A stretch of DNA of 64,000 bases from Kryptolebias marmoratus (taxonomy: Eukaryota; Chordata; Actinopteri; Cyprinodontiformes; Rivulidae): the NCBI RefSeq assembly GCF_001649575.2, contig NC_051437.1, positions 15,435,871-15,499,870 of the forward strand, given 5' to 3'. The notes beneath the pieces were generated by a model that was given only the letters and a program-made list of their open reading frames with translations, had not been told where the DNA came from and searched no databases. Below are positions 23,576 through 37,200 of this stretch, in pieces. The translations under genes were made by a program, and so were the position numbers. Each line of letters starts with the position of its first letter. Position 1 is the stretch's first letter.

Positions 23576-26500
23576 GCAGCTATCCGTGGCTTTACAAGGC
23601 AATAGGATGTTCACGTTACCAGCTCTGGGGGCTCCGGAAGCCACATGACACATTGCAGACTACAAATGTGACTAAACAAACAAACAATAAAAGCAAACTG
23701 TTTAATTTCATTAGAAAATCACAAGGCTACTTTTTTAAATAGCAATATTTAACTATCCAATGTCATGAAATATTGAGAACTGAACTGACCAAAATTTGCA
23801 GCCTCCATTAACTTGTACAGGTTTATTTTTGGTTCTACTCCTTAAAACAATGTTTTGACTCACTTTCCTGGACACTGTGACTTTAAACATCCCTCACAGA
23901 TCTACTCTACGCATTGTAAGTCCATTTATTTAGCAGGATGTTACTGAATAACAGAGCACTGACACAACCTTTGCTCATTTTGTATGAGGAAATGTGTGCA
24001 CGGATAATTGTGTGCAACCGTGTATGTGCCTGCCTTTGCAATAAGCGATTAGCAGACTGTTTTCAACGGAACGCATCAGTGAATCCACTTCCAAGCAAAA
24101 CAAAGAAGTTCAAACACAATTACCAGAAGAGTTGAGCAGAACAACATTTAAATATGAATTACTTATGAGATACGAGGAGTCCCCAAAGCTTGCACCACTG
24201 ACTGCCTGCACAAACCATAAACACTCCTGCTATTAACACATTTTTGTCTTGAATGCATATCACTGGAATGTAATGAGTTTCAGTGTGAGTGGTTGTGTAC
24301 ATGCTTTTCATGTGGGCATATCAACCAGAAAAATACTTTAAAGCTCTGGAGAGCTTAAAGAAATGGCTGTATAGATAAAACCTGTTATGTTGGTCGATAA
24401 TTGAAAAAGGAACCTGTTTATCTCTGAAGCGGTGAGTATGCTGAGCAGTGTGCCCATGTGGCTAAGGTAAGGAGGTGGGAGGTCGAGGAGCTGAGGCACA
24501 ATTATCTTGATATGTGGTTCAATTAAGCTTCAAACAAAAACTAACGACCCTAAGTGTGAACCTGAATCTCAGGAGAAATGTTTGAACTTGGAGATGGATC
24601 TCCTTCATTGGATGCAGGGAAACAACAAAATGGAATTTAAACAGACAGGTGGGACATCCTTTACTCTGTTATCAAACTCACAAGGTGGGTAAGGCACTGT
24701 TGTATTAGTCTAACTGTGTGTGAGATTATAGTCAGATAAGAAAAAGATGAGGAGAGGTAAGAAAAAAGAAATTACACAGCAATAACAGAAGCTACAACAG
24801 AGGGCCAAACAATACATTAGATGATAGATAAGGAAAGCTATTACTCACAGGATATGAAATACATTTAAAATAAATGAGACTCTGCCCAGCTTTGTGCTTG
24901 CATGCTGATGGATTTAGCAATTAGAGTTTTGGTGCTCATATGCATCTTCTCTATGTCACTGTTGCTGTTTCCCATCAGTTTCAGCGATTTTCTGCAACAA
25001 CTGACTGGCTAAAATGATAAAAGTCTGGGATGACACACATGCTCTGAATCATGAACAATATTATGAAACTGAATGGAAAAATTAGATTCTTATGTTATCT
25101 TTGAAATTGAACACTTTTTTTGGCTTGAAATTCTATTCTAAAAGAAATTTACCTACTTTAGACCTAACTTAGCTCTAAACATCAGAAGTTTGAGGTTCCT
25201 TGTAACTCAGAAAAGACACGAGCTTTAAGAACCCTGCTTCCACAAACTGTTCTCCATATCCTCGAGTCCCTACACTTGAAAGCAAAATAAAAGTATATAA
25301 AGACAAAATGTTGGGTTTTATGTAAAAAAAAGAAAAGAAAATACAAGCAACATGGTTATAAACAAGGACAGCAAAAGGAATGGAATAACTCTTTAACTTA
25401 ACTTATTATGATCATTTACAACCTGATTCTTTGACAGGTTATTGATAAATGAGGACATATTGTATTTTACACTGTATTGTTTTTTATCCATGTTTATTGT
25501 TTTGTAATTGTTTGTATTTTTTATGTTTCTATAAACTTTTAGGCTGGTGTTTTTTCAGGGAAATTATTTATGAGTTATTAAAGATGGTGACTGATTTTGT
25601 TAGTCTGAGGAAGGGCAGTAGCTTCACCAACTAATAAAATTGTTCAATGGGAGCTTTATTGGGTGTGTGTATGTTCACTCGTTTTTACTTTTTAGTTTGG
25701 TCACTTTAACATTAATGAGCATAAAAAGCCTCCTGTGGAAGTTCACAAAAGTAAAGAATAATTAGGATTTACCACTAAATGAATGTGTTGGAAAATAGAT
25801 TAACATCAAAACTGTACAAAGAATTTGGCTGTATTTTATGTTATTTTGATCAAAAAGGAATTATAGGATCCATCTAAAAATTGTTGAGACAAGATAGCAG
25901 GCTGAAAGACTCACAGCTTTTTACTGATACCTTTCTTAATTTAAACACTAAGCTGGACACACATTTCTTTAAAAGATGTTTGAGTAGTTTGAGTAGTTTA
26001 AATGATTTGATGGACTCAGGGACATAAAATAATGAACGTTTTGGTATAAATACATAAACATCATTCAGCAACACACCATTCTTCTTTGAGATGCATCCAC
26101 TAGGCTAAAGAGTTGAAGGCTTACAGTTTAAAACCAAAGTCTGTAACAAAAATATTTTTAGATGCATCCAATCTTTTAAATTTTCTGGAAAGAATTTGCT
26201 CATTTTAGCAAAACAGCTTGTCTGAAAAACAACAGCACATCCATAGACTGGTGCGAAATGCTCTGCCTCAGTATCAAGCATAAATTTAGAACTATATTGC
26301 TACAGCATCTGGTCTAAACATGTTCCCAATTTCCCTCCTCTCCTTCTATGGCCTTGCTGTACTTTGTCCCAGATGGTGCTGATATTCAGAGAGGAAAAAG
26401 GAAGAAACATTGTGTGGTGAGACAAGGTTGGAGCTGAGTGGAATGAAAAAAAAAGGTTAGAGCCTCGGAGTTCAGGGGTCATCTTCACATTACAAGAAAC

Positions 26501-28847
26501 CTACAGTCAGAGGAGCAAGGTGGCCAAAAGGCTGGTCCCAGAGCAGATTTCACACAAGGATCAAGGAGAAGGAGGAGCCGGAACAAAAGCTAAAAAATAC
26601 ATTAAAGACGGAGATTGAAAATGTGGAAACAAAAGAAAAGGAAGGTGACTCCTCTACGGAGGCAAACACCAAATAACACAGGAGGAGGGATACATTGATA
26701 GAAAAACAGAAAGATATTTATTTAAGGTACTTCTCACATTTCAGACCTACTTTGCTTCATTCAGATCAGTGATTGCATTTGTGTAACTTTGTAAGAATTC
26801 CTCTTGTCAACCTGTCAAGGGGACTGTAGGTTTTGAGTGTTTTTTCAGTTTGTAGAGGATGGCAACACACACATCAATATGCACCTCTGTGCGCTTGTTT
26901 GGATTTATTTGAACAAGTGTGTTTGTGTGTGTGTCTGCAGCCCCCCCCCCCCACACACATGAACAGTAGTTAATGTCAACAGGTGTTGCTATTTTTCATT
27001 TCTGGCACTGCATGCGACTGCAACACAATAGCATAAAACTCAATGGTGATACAATTTTCCTCACTTTTTCCCTACCCCCTCGCCTCAGCTTTCCACCGTA
27101 GAGCCACATCCTCAATTCAACAACCTAATTTAATATCAGCATGTCAATATGAAGCCAAATGTGCCAGCAGAGTCAATATAAAGAACCCTCCCAGAAGCCC
27201 TAGTGGAGGAACCAGTCTACAATGATTGACTTAAATATTGAACAACTGAACTTTTCTCTAAAGGCGCTGAAAATTAATTAAGCTTTAGTCAACTGTTTGT
27301 GCCCTTGGTCCCTTATGACAGGTGGAGGGAATTTCAATGCTGCAGACTTGTACTGAACAAGCTGCCGATTCAATCAGTTAAACAGGTTGAGTGAAACAGT
27401 TTGATGCAAATGACCCACGTAGGCTCCATGAATGGGTCTTCTTTTCCATATTGGTGTCAAAGTAATTTGACAATAATCTTAACAGCCTTTTTCATGAAAA
27501 CACATGACTTTTTCCATCTGTCCTCCTTTTAACATCGAAGCCAGCTCTTCTTCTCGGTTCTTTGATGTTTCCTGTTGTCATGGGTACCCTGTGAGTTCTG
27601 CAATGCTGCGCAGCATACAGAGCACCAATGTCACTGCAGTTAAAAGGGTTACATTAACATCAACGGCAGGTTACATTAGAGCTTGGGCTGCATTACCCAT
27701 TAGTGGTAGCAAAGCATATTTGTGGCATTGAATACCAATTATCAAGGAAAAACATTCAAGCCATTTGATTCGAGTGTAATTTATACTTGATGAGTTTCTG
27801 AGAGCAACAGATTGAGCTCAACGCTTTTAAAGTATTGTTTGCAGAGTTGAAAGCAGAGAGAACAAAAAGACCAAAATGGAGGAATAGCCCACTAAAGCGA
27901 TATTTCTTTTTATCCCTGACAGTGGATATGGATGGTGATACACATAATTTGCTGCTCATCCCTCCTTGAATCAAAGTTTTCTGTCAGATTGTTTATCTGT
28001 GGCCAAGAATATTGGCCCGCAACAGGCAGGGCTTATCACACATTGTTTTCCACCGCCTGACTTATTGACTGTGAACGCAGCCAACATGGCTCTTCTCATC
28101 AGTGTCCGCTGCAGCAGCGGCATCGACTGTACTGATCTATGACCAAGTCTGATGAAGGGCCGGTCAATGCAGCTAACAAGAGCTGGCTGGTGTCTCTAAA
28201 TCCTCTTTGAGCTGGTCAATGAGCTGTTCAGAATAACAAGATGTAATCTCAACTTGACATGTTCATCCATGAATAGAAAAAAAAAATAGGTAAAGAGAAA
28301 CCAGAGAATGTTTGGTCAAAAGCTATTCAGCTATTAAAGACAAAAAACAATTATGGCCCAGAAAGCTGATGGTAAAATGCTGACAAATGCAAATAAACTA
28401 TATAAAATGATGCTCCAAAAACGCAACAGTTTACAGAACCCTCTCTCATTCACATCTAAATCTTAATTTTAAAAGCTAACTAAAAACAAAATGCAATACA
28501 TCTCATTTTAGGATGACAGATGGCAAAGCTGCAGCTTTTTTACATGCTGCATTTTGTAAATGCGGCTCATGCACTTCACTCACAGCTGGCTACACAACGA
28601 GTCCAGTGATAGATTGTAGGACGATTCCTTGTTCATGACAATAAAGTTGTGGCTTATTGTCTTCCCTAATGAAGTTGGACAGAGGTGTAGTTTGTCTTGT
28701 TTAAATTGTTTAACCATTGCACTGAAAAATTAATCTCTGAATCGTGTAAAGCAGGAGCGGTATATTTTATGCATCACAGAAAATGGCTACTTTGTAGTCC
28801 TGCTTCTTTGTATGCACACACCTGTATGTGATGCAGACAATTAAAGG

Positions 28848-29454
28848 GATAGTTTGGCACTTTTGAAGTAAGGTTCTATGAAAAGGATATGGACAAATAC
28901 TATCTTACCTGTTGTAGAACAACACCAGCTTGGAGAAACAGAATTTAATTTGGACAGGATTGATGAGTTGATGGCCAGTTTGGGCAGGACCAGAACCAAA
29001 GTGGATTGCAGACATTTTAAAATAAAATCAATCCTAAAAATTTCATCAAAGTTTATGCAAATGCTACTTTACAAACCTTTACACCACTATCAGTTATGCA
29101 TTAAATGATTGTTGCAACAGAAATATTATAATATTTCTGCTAGAAGCGGCCTAGGCATTGGAGGTGTTACTGCTAGCCGCTGCAAATAACCATAGAATTC
29201 TATGTAAATAACCATATAATGCAAAATTAACAGCAATATAAAAGTTTATAAATGATGGTGTGAAGTTAACAAGTTAACTTGTTTTTTAATATTCAAAATG
29301 GACACATTTTGGTTATTAGTGTAATGGTCATGGCCGTCTTTTCTTCTTTTCTTGTGAGAAGCTAAGTTTTTCCATTGTAGTTTATTTTGCTATCTACAAC
29401 AGGTAAGATATTATTTGTCCATAATGTTTCCACAGAGTCCCATTTCAAATTATC
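28848..29454. mobile_element. 607-bp foldback MITE with long terminal inverted repeats
   Basis: The left end (28848-28917) and the reverse complement of the right end (29393-29454) share 'tatggacaaata' then 'tatcttacctgttgtaga', with diverged outer parts beginning gata(g/a)tttg. The centre holds a perfect 22-bp palindrome (29118-29139) and a second stem (agcggc/gccgct at 29145-29186). A TTAA precedes the left end at 28841-28844 but no matching right copy is visible. It is non-coding and probably a non-autonomous DNA transposon. Confidence 0.75.
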
Positions 29455-30360
29455 TGAGATATCAATTTGACAAAATCATTCTAACACATTTTGTCTTCCA
29501 AATTCACAATGAAAACTTTAATATTATGTTACATACAATTTCTGACATTAGCGTCTGTACTACTGTTCAGACATACATATGATGTAATCCACCCTGTGGC
29601 TAATGTGTGTCCATTTGACTGGCACACAAGCAGACATATCTGAGAGAGAGCCAGTCACCAGTCATGGCTGATCAAGCTGAAAACTGTCAGATTACAGTCA
29701 TCAGCTGAAAAGCGCTGTCTCTCTAACAGAAACAGTGAGCCCAAACTAACACAGGGAGTAGCTAACAACGGTCAGCTTGTCAGCATGGATCAGTGTGTGC
29801 GGATGAAGGTAGCTGTCTGGATGCCAGTGTAAGTGGAGAAAAGTAGGTTGCAGGAGAAACTAGGGCATCATTGAGACTCAGGAGAGGTGTCTCCAGCTCA
29901 GCCTCCTGTCCTATTTCACTGCACGACGAGACTGGCATGTGTGTATGGCATATGTGTGTGTGAGAGAGAGACTCAACAGAGGGAGCACCCTGGGCAGTCG
30001 AGGGAAAGCTTCAGGCACAGGAGGCAGACAGATAACAGGCAAGCTCCAGGTAGGCTACCTGCGGGAGAGAGGAGGCCCAGTGACATGCCTCTTTGCTGGG
30101 GTGGAAAGGATGTGCAGAAACACCCCCCTGGGCATAGTCCAAATGTCAGACAGTCTGGAAAACTGCTCTGAGCTTTATTGGAATTTGTCACCTGTGTGTA
30201 TGCGAGTTTGCCCATAAGTGTGTATGCTCCAGCTGTGCAGATGACTCAACAACAGCACAGGAAGTCAACAATACAGCACAGACAGGTGGAGGCGGTGCAC
30301 GTGTAGGTGTTTTTGTTTGGATGTGTGGGTGAAAAAGTTGCTATCTGTCAATGTGAATGT

Positions 30361-30420
30361 ACACTAACCAGCCCCAACATTAGGCCCACTAACAGGTAAA
30401 GTGGGTAAAGTGAGTAGAAT
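30361..30420. mobile_element. Transposon-end relic
   Basis: 'ctaaccagccccaacattag' followed by 'acaggtaaagtgggtaaag' resembles the terminal sequence of a common teleost DNA repeat (recalled: accagccacaacattaaaacc, then acaggtgaagtgaataac). Probably the opposite end of the family at 1570-1725. Confidence 0.5.
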
Positions 30421-31509
30421 CGCTCATCTCGGTCGAATCCAGTTTTCTGGTAAACCCATAATAACTTCAATTTTACCTGCTACCAGCAGTTTAGTATGCA
30501 CTACACAGCACAGCACATATTTTTACATTTATTCACTCATGCAAAGATGTAACCACCCCGTGTTTATTTACCGACCAGTGCCCATTTTCCACTCGTCTGG
30601 GGCTTTCAAAAGCATCACTAATTCATCACCTCTACTAAATTTGAACTGAAATGCTGGTCCTTTAGAGACGGGCCAAGTTACATCCTGGTTCTCTCTGTAA
30701 GCCTATATCCAAGTTGGACTCATCCCTCACTGCAACTCTACTCTTCGATCACTGGCTCTCCTCATCAAATCAAATATGTAGGTTAATGTGTTAATCATGC
30801 ACAGTTATTTGATCTTTGACTGTGCAGGTCAGTGGCAGTACCTAGATAGGTGGGTGTGCATGTAGTATTGGGTTGCCAGGTTAGGTTATGGCACTTGATT
30901 TAACAGGTCATGTAATCCTGAGATGTAATGAGGGCTGGTTTTGTGTTACAACAACTCCGGAGGGTAGACTTAACTAAAACTATGTCACCATGTGAGCACG
31001 TGTTGTTTGGGTTAACTGCCACACAAATATCTTAAGCACATGAAAAACTTAACAGATAATTATACATCTTTAGGAAGTGTCAACATGCATGGGTGTTTCT
31101 CACTTTGTGAGCCTAAAGTTGCCATGCTTTTACCAGAAGATTGTAGGTATTATAGTTACTATTGCTCCTATAACCTGAACACAGAATGCAAAGTCAAACT
31201 ATAATTGGATCTACAACATAGATTAGAAATAAACAACATTATGTAGTTAAAGACATAATTTCTAGGTTCATCTGTTTTTGTTAAAAGAGAAATACATATT
31301 TCTAATATCAAGTTGAAAAGCATTCATTTGTGCTTTTGTCTGTAAGACAAATGTTCTACCAAATTAGTAAAGTATGAATTTAAATCTTTGTTTTTATTTT
31401 AGAAAATGTTCTAACCTTTACTGAAAATGGGATTCAAGCTTCAAATTTACAAATGTCATTCATAAACAAGTCATTAATAAACAACATGAAATCTATTTAC
31501 AGCGTAAAG

Positions 31510-31830
31510 TAGGGCTGCTTGATCTTAGAAAAGCATTCAATTCCAATATCCTTGTTAAATATTGTGATTACAGTAACGGTTGTGATAAACCTACATTTTT
31601 CTCTTTCCTCTCTTTCTCTTACATGATCTCAGCACTCCCAACACTTTCTGTATGCCGTAGCATTCCAGCCACAGTCCTTTAAAGCAGGTGTGATCATCAA
31701 GGCCAGATGTATTATTGGGATACAGAGCATGAAAGCATGTCACTTGGAATACAATAGCCTATGATTTATTGCAGTTCAAACAGTCCTTGGCAATATTGAC
31801 ATTGTGCACATTCATATTGCAGTGACAAAA
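31510..31830. mobile_element. Interspersed repeat ('gggctgc...gataaac' family), copy 2
   Basis: Begins 'tagggctgcttgatcttaga', then 'aatattgtgattacag', 'gttgtgataaacct', a TC-rich stretch, and 'gtcacttggaatacaatagc', ending near 'catattgcagtgac'. It is longer than the copy at 19720-19925. A possible third fragment ('gtgctgtgcgatatttgata') lies at 35720-35740. Confidence 0.6.
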
Positions 31831-32327
31831 AAAAATGCAGCTTGAGCATAAAAGTTACCTAGGTTTGGGAATTATACAATTAAAGTATTTTCTTTAAAAA
31901 TAATCTGCTCATGAATCAGTTACAAGGCACTTGGGGCAAATCTGTGTAGCAGGCTGTGAAGAATAGATGAGGAGGAGGCATCTGTGCGTAGGGGTATGCA
32001 TTCAGTCGCATGCCGCAATCCCCGCTTTGCTTTTAGCAACATCAAGCTCACTCTGTCTTAACTGCTCTCACACAGTGGCACACATTTTGGCTTTACTGGA
32101 TGCAGAAAACACACCAGACGATATTTCTTTAAACTGCAAATAAATAGAAACGTGTAAGTTTTGGAAAAGCACCGGTGACTGAGCAGTAACACCTGTCAAA
32201 ATAGTGACCAGAGTGTCAGGTGAGGTCTTCTGATGTAGTGAAGCTTAAAAAGGACCAGGCGCTTGAGCTGAGCTGCTCTTACATTTCATGTATTGATTCT
32301 GTCTGAATATGTCTTGACTGATCTGGG

Positions 32328-32391
32328 AGTGTGTGCGCGTGTGTGTTTGAGCGAGTGTGTGTGAGTGTGTGAGTGTGTGTATGTGTGTGAG
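32328..32391. repeat. Imperfect GT-rich tract
   Basis: Alternating GT with interspersed gcgc, gagc and atgt units, ending gtgtgtgag. Imperfect, so probably an old microsatellite. Confidence 0.75.
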
Positions 32392-32657
32392 CCAAAGGCA
32401 AAGAGCAGTCGGTGGGCGGAAGAGCAGAAAGGAGGGCAGGCTACATGCCGGCGCTATTAAATTTTAATTTCAGAAAGGTCAGTTTTTCCTCAAGGTCAAA
32501 CACAAAAATAATCTTCAAAGGAAGAGTGGCTGAAAAAGTGACTCTCTGTTGGACTGCTGGGGATTAACCCGCAGGACAGAAAAAGCTATGCATTCCACAT
32601 CGAGAGCAAAGGCCGATATAAAAAGGATGGCTGTTAACATGCACCATAAGCCAATTA

Positions 32658-32671
32658 GTAACCATGGCAAT
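32658..32671. promoter_or_regulatory. X-box-like motif (RFX), one mismatch
   Basis: GTAACCATGGCAAT has the GTNRCC half, a 2-nt spacer and GGCAAT, one base off the RGYAAC half. It lies in a complex, non-repetitive stretch (32540-32700) that also has ccaattag. A motif match only. Confidence 0.3.
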
Positions 32672-35600
32672 GAATAAAAGACAAATGAAACGTGCCCCTT
32701 TTTGATGGAAACAGGCTTTCAGATTGGAGTTTGTGCTGCATTATATGTACTCACACAAAGCCTAAAAATGTTACAAATATACTTAATGGTGCTTCTACTC
32801 ATAACACAAATACAGACAGATGCAAGGACATACATTAGGAATAATGATTGTGTAAATCCTCTGTACCACAATAGAATCACCTGAGAAAGATGGAAGATGA
32901 GGGAATCCAGACATCACAAATAATTTCCATCACACATCAGTGATAACACGACTAATACTAATCCTCAGACAGTCCTCTCTAATGCCGCCAATCTATCAGG
33001 CTGTGTAACCTTCTGTCCCTCCGATGTCCTTATAGACATGTGCAAACCACATTCACTGCATTTACAAGAGCTTTTTAAAAGAAGGCAGTCACAAGGCAGA
33101 TTGTGCTTTTTTCATGGTTTTCCTTATTTCCTCATTGGACCCAGAAACAAACATTGCTGTATTTCTGCCTAAACTCATTAGTGTTTTATATGTTACAAAA
33201 CTCACATATGCTCACAAAATTTGTCAGCTTTAAAAGAGGAAGGATGTCTCTAGACACAAGTTACACCTTTGATAAATATTAGACAATGTAATTTATTGAT
33301 AAATAGTTGTGTGACAATTTAAGGACAATTTATGATGAAATAAACAATCTTTTTTCCACAGTGGGCTTTATTTGATGACTTATTCAGTTTCCTGCCACTT
33401 TGACTGCCTCTTAACAGACCCTATGTCCGTTTAAAGGGACCACATTAACCTCTGCCACTCTCTGTGAGCAAATGAGAAGCTCCTTTACCTTCCTTTTAAG
33501 ACATGCTCCATATTAAACTCTTCTTTCTTTGGCTTGGATCCCTGTTTGGCATCAGTTCAAACACACTTTGAGAGGCAAAAGACTTCTTGTACAGTATATC
33601 ACCATCTTTGTGGACATGTTGCACTTTTAAGTGATTCTGAAAGCCCTTTTCCATCCTGCAAAGATGGATAGGTTCAAGGAGAAAGGGAAGCTTCTATAAT
33701 AAGTTACATTTGCCCTGTAGACACAACAGATGCCAACAGAGACGTGTACACACACCAGGCTTTGTTGCATTTCCTCATCCGTGACTGTCTTGTATTCTCT
33801 CAGGCCAACTCACGTCCTCCCAGAAGTATTTAAATGTCTCAGCACACCTGTATGAAGCTCGCGCAGATTGCCTGACAGCCGGCGTGGCTGGTCTTCTCCT
33901 TCGCTCGCTCTGCCCTGTTCTTTGCCCTCTCCATCTGGCTGTTCTTGCCTTTTACTCCAATCATCACCATCCATGCACCCAAGCAGCTGGTGTGCCAGCC
34001 AGTCTCTGGCCTCTTACCAGCTCATTCTCCCCTTGACCAGCTTAGGATGAACATGTTTCTTTCCTTTACACCTGGTGCTTTCCTTCTTCACCTTTGACTA
34101 TTTCCTTTTCTTGTTTTATCCACACGAATGCCTCATCTTCACAGAAAAGTTGGTTAATTCTAGCAAGAGGACAGATTAGAAAGGGTTCATCCTGTATCCA
34201 AATGCAAACAAATGTAAAGCAAGGATGATCATACTGTTTATACTTATATCACAAAAGAAAGAAAAAGAATAAAAAAGGTCTACTCCTAGAGCATCCTATG
34301 TGGAGTCCATAGCATTCACAACACAACAAAAAGCAACTATGCCCTTAGCTTAAGATACTGACATTGCACCTCTCCCCAAACCCTCATCAACACTAATGTG
34401 GAAAGGAGAGAGGAAAAACAGCATGCTATTTTTAGCACTGTTAACGCTCGCAGCAGACCTGGCTTCTCCACGTTAGCGTATACACAGAGGTGGAGTAAGA
34501 TGCACATGCAAAAAAAAAAAACCTCACAGAAAGACACACACAAACACACAACACATCTAGATATTTGCAGATGTAGGCACAAGGGCTAATGTGTAGTTTC
34601 TGAGCTTGGCATTCCTTCCAGGGAGCTGTCTGTGTATCTTGAGTCCAATTGATCTGTCAACATGACACGAAAACATTTCACAACTACCAGGAAGGAAATG
34701 TAAGATGATAGCACTAAAATTCACACAGAATCACACGTATATGAAATATACCTGCGTCGAAATACCAAACATAAGATTCACCTCACTGGCGTTTCAGAGA
34801 AAATACAGTTTGTCATTGAGGACAAAGATGATAGAGAATCTAAACATCAACCAAAATCCCCAAAACAGAACAAAATGCCATTCCTCACCATTTCTACAGT
34901 TTAAATGCCTTTTAGTAAGATACGAGAGACAAAATGTTTTTTTCTTGTTTCCCCTTTTGGTCACATAAAGGACCGAGCAGCGCTCTCTGTCTCCTACCTG
35001 TTGCACTGACTTGTCATTCAATAGCTGAGGGAGGAATTCCTCTAAACTCTTATGCTGTTTAAAAAAGACATTAGTGGTTGGTCGCTCAGTTTATCCTGTG
35101 GATAACCTAGTCAGTCATAGCTTATCTACCAGAGAAGCAACACCTGTATCTCTTTTCAAGGTGATACTGTTTTAAAACAAATATTTGCAACAAGCTACAA
35201 GCGTTAGCATGTTAGTAGGTGAAATATGCTCACTACTGTGATTCATAACTCATGTGTTTAATTACTAACGACAGCTTGTCAGACTCTTAACACTACTTTA
35301 CAGAAGCAACAGCAGAGAAGAGGTAATATTCTGCATAATAAGCTTAATTATTCCAGAATTATAAATAAACTATAGTTGTGAATAAATATAACTAAAACAG
35401 CTTGTTGACTCTTGTGTTTTAGCTAAAGCTGTTTAAATTTAAATACATATTTAAATTTATTCTCAATAGTTGTATTTAAATAAAAATTTCGTCCTTGATC
35501 CTAAAAGATCATTGTAAATAAAAATGTTAGAAATAAAAAAGCTCATCATATTAATATAAAATCTGTCCTAAGTGCAAGAAAAGCTGCCACTGATTTAAAC

Positions 35601-35690
35601 AGAGTGGCTGTCAACATGTTTACTTATGTTCTGTCAGCCTCTATTTTTAAAAATAAAAATAACTACAAATACATATTTATTTTATACAAT

Positions 35691-35715
35691 ACTATACTAT
35701 ACTATACTATACTAT
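35691..35715. repeat. (ACTAT)5 pentanucleotide microsatellite
   Basis: Five tandem ACTAT units in a highly AT-rich region. Confidence 0.9.
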
Positions 35716-37029
35716 AATAGGTGCTGTGCGATATTTGATATTAATTAGGAAACGAAAAAAATAGTAATTGCATTTTTGTTTTTAAATAAAAGAAAATAAA
35801 TCGTGGAATGCATTTAAAAATTTATGTGTTAATATCATAAAACCATGAAACTGTGGTGTTTTTTGTCAAGGTTATTATGCTGTCAGAATTTCATTACCGC
35901 TCATACCTAATGAAAACTAGCGTGCTCTTTTTCTTATTTACATAAAAACATTGGGGTAATTACTTAAAGCCTTTTCAAAGAACACTTCCTATTAGCCAGA
36001 GACATAAAACCAGCCGAGAATTTTTGGCTCACTCAAAGGGATCCTGGGAAAACAAATGATTTTTTTTTTTTTAACTTCCACTCACAGAGCATTCTGCTAA
36101 CTGGAGTTAACAGAGACCAAAACATTCATTTAAAGTCCAGTTTTAGTGTACGCCCAGTGAGTAAGCAAAAAAACAAAAACAAATCTGTTCTCTTCCTCCG
36201 GAGTGGTTTTAGCTGAACAATTAAATGAAGTCATTACTGTAGCAGTCACAAACTGCCACATGCAGAAACGTAAGACTGTAATGACGTGAGCGCAACCCAT
36301 TTCTATTAGGTCATAAGCTTCAAAACAAAGAGCACAGATGGATGATCCTCTTTCCTCAGTAAACATTTGGAGTTGAGCTGAAAGCTTTTCCATTTTAAAG
36401 TTGTCGAGTGTACAGGAGAGAATCACCAAGATGGAAGTGTGTAAATAGGCATGACTGTTATCCCACCTCCATATTAACAGTTCTTCTAATTTGATGCAGC
36501 TGAAGGACTCATAACTTGTGTATACACAACATGTTTATAGGTGTGTGTGTGAGAGACAGAGAGAGCACATGTGAAGCTGCATGTGTGTATGCCTGCAAAA
36601 CAGAAACAGCCTTTAGAAAATCCTCAGGCTAAGTTCACATCTTTGCTATGTGGCCTCAGGCAGGAAAGTTGTCTTGCATCTGCAATTAACATTATTTTAC
36701 ACGCTACAGCACACACGACACGAATTCTTGCATTTTCTCACACTGAACATCAAAAAAGACCCATGCTGAAGATCCTGTGATTAATGTTGGCTTTTATTGC
36801 TATTGTCCACAAAATGACCAGGACCTTGTAAAAAGGATGGCCTGATATGCTGCACAGTTAAAACTGTGGCTTTTCTGATAACCAAACCTTTATGCCACGC
36901 CTTCTTCAATTCACAATATTCATAATATCAGCTAAATCACTGCAGTCACTCATTCTGTCACTGAGCCAGCAGACTGCTCAACCTGTCATAAACCTTACTG
37001 CATGTCAGCTTGAGCAAGTAGGCAAAGCA

Positions 37030-37200
37030 ATTTTGTTTTTGCCCATGTCTGTGTGTGTGTGTGTGCATGTGTCTGTCTGCCAAACTATCTCATGAATCAC
37101 TGGACCCATTTTAATGAATAAGATAAGAAAAGATCACAAGACAATCTTAGTTTAAAACTCTGGTCAATATGCATTCCTTCAAGAAAAGCTAAGTTTTTAA
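37030..37200 (-). mobile_element. 'gctgtggcagccat' repeat family, inverted copy
   Basis: 'gtctgtctgccaaactatct', 'catgaatcactggacccatt' and 'ttaatgaataagataag' are the reverse complement of the tail modules seen in the plus-orientation copies (attaaaatcc, cagt, gttcatgagata, ttgctaacagacagac). A GT run precedes it. It is the only copy of the six in this orientation. Confidence 0.5.

Larger units (their letters stand above)
15893..28800 (-). other. Giant kcnd3 intron, first segment
   Basis: Part of the at least 48-kb intron upstream of the S6 exon. No exon was found. Content: the long AC microsatellite (18213-18285), a T-run near 19027-19044, a 'gcgataaac' repeat copy (19720-19925), another repeat (23395-23575) and a C-run near 26941-26953. 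The sequence around 18640-18800 and 28010-28230 is complex and relatively GC-richer and could be conserved non-coding DNA, but nothing in the sequence alone proves it. Remaining stretches (16-18, 20-23.3, 23.7-28 kb) show nothing recognisable. Confidence 0.8.
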
